Of a stretch of 37,577 nucleotides of DNA, positions 37,220 to 37,577 are shown piece after piece. This stretch comes from Clostridiales bacterium (GTDB taxonomy: Bacteria > Bacillota > Clostridia > Oscillospirales > Oscillospiraceae), in assembly GCA_021203325.1 (NCBI GenBank), contig JAJQBL010000025.1, forward strand, positions 1 through 37,577, written 5' to 3'. Positions within the stretch are counted from its first letter, which is position 1; each line of letters starts with the position of its first letter. The notes under the pieces are model-generated. The model did no database searches and was not told the origin of the DNA. It worked only from the letters and a program-made list of their open reading frames with translations. The position numbers and the translations under genes were made by a program.

Positions 37220-37577
37220 ATGAAACACACTTGGAAACGGCTGACTGCCCTGCTGTTGGCGTTAGCTATGACGATGAGTTTGCTCACATCCACCTCATTG
37301 GCGACTGATGAGGATATCCTTGCTTCCTCAGCCGAATCAGAAACAGATGTCGATGTAAATGCAGTTGCATCGAGCTATAGCCGTACAGTCACTGTTGGTG
37401 GCTCAACTACTATAACATTCAGTTCGTCAACAAACTATTCTTGTACCGTAGAGTCTGATGACGAAACAATCGCATCAGCAGCCATTACAGGCACTTCTAC
37501 AACGACTACATCTTCTGGGACCTCATATGGTAAAACGATAACAATTTACGGCTATAAGCAGGGTACTACAACTATTA
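37220..37577 (+). CDS. Secreted protein, N-terminal part only, possible Ig-like domain (runs off the window)
   Basis: AGGAGG at 37207-37212 sets the ATG at 37220; 119 complete codons are visible without a stop. A clear signal peptide (MKHTWKRLTALLLALAMTMS, cleavage likely after SLA or so) is followed by an acidic linker (DEDILASSAESETDVDV). Then comes a Ser/Thr-rich part with strand pattern (YSRTVTVGGSTTITFSSS, SCTVESDDETIASAA, YGKTITIYGYKQGTTTI), similar to bacterial Ig-like (BIG2-type) repeats of clostridial surface proteins. The AT-rich codon use (TCA, ACA, ACT, GTA) contrasts with the GC-rich neighbours, suggesting a different history. Function unknown. Confidence 0.8.
   Translation, partial: MKHTWKRLTALLLALAMTMSLLTSTSLATDEDILASSAESETDVDVNAVASSYSRTVTVGGSTTITFSSSTNYSCTVESDDETIASAAITGTSTTTTSSGTSYGKTITIYGYKQGTTTI

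Overview
This window looks like a chromosomal segment of a GC-rich, spore-forming gut Firmicute. The Oscillospiraceae (Flavonifractor/Lawsonibacter/Intestinimonas type) are the best guess. Evidence is the CotF-like spore coat pair, a SpoVB-type flippase beside mazG and hup, strong AGGAGG ribosome binding sites, sigma-A promoters with near-constant 17-nt spacers, and Clostridia-like versions of MutY, NrdR and ThiT. The genus is inferred, not proven. No rRNA, CRISPR array, phage module or transposase is visible. Most of the window is ordinary housekeeping sequence cut by short intergenic repeat elements.

Layout. 1-3130: a dispersed repeat, a minus-strand operon (interrupted nrdR, an unknown gene, a GIY-YIG nuclease), two spore coat genes, an unknown gene, and a second repeat copy. 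3130-7315: a metal-binding HMA protein, a FAH-family enzyme divergent from an Rrf2 iron-sulfur regulator, and a udk-purF nucleotide operon. 7382-11267: two unknown membrane proteins and a larE-tcdA operon in which larE is frameshifted. 11264-17219: an acyltransferase-like membrane protein, an SseB-family protein, and the spoVB-mazG-hup cluster, with mazG broken by a stop codon. 17256-22081: mutY with a membrane protein, tRNA-Leu, a TetR regulator divergent from a TSUP transporter fused to a polyprenol-kinase-like domain, and a one-chain MNT-HEPN protein. 22187-27946: murC, a frameshifted small protein, glgA, a GyrI-like protein and ychF. 28026-32112: a third repeat copy, a D,D-carboxypeptidase, a FUSC/ArAE membrane protein, and the rpsF-ssb-rpsR operon behind a structured leader. 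32190-34602: a phloretin/DAPG hydrolase-like enzyme, a TPP riboswitch with thiT, and a frameshifted niaR. 34626-37577: a MITE-like element, an XRE-Nudix-GNAT operon, a second XRE regulator, and the start of a secreted, AT-richer protein.

Two things stand out. First, five genes (nrdR, larE, mazG, a small unknown gene, niaR) carry a single nonsense or frameshift lesion but are otherwise well preserved. Three of the five lie in homopolymer runs. This is either sequence error or very recent gene decay, and only raw reads can decide. Second, the three dispersed repeat copies share hairpins whose arms differ between copies by paired changes, as expected for a structured element. I do not see a clear new multi-gene defence or biosynthetic system. 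The best candidates for novelty are the repeat family, the TSUP-kinase fusion, the double-hairpin rpsF leader, and the XRE/direct-repeat/secreted-protein region at the right end.
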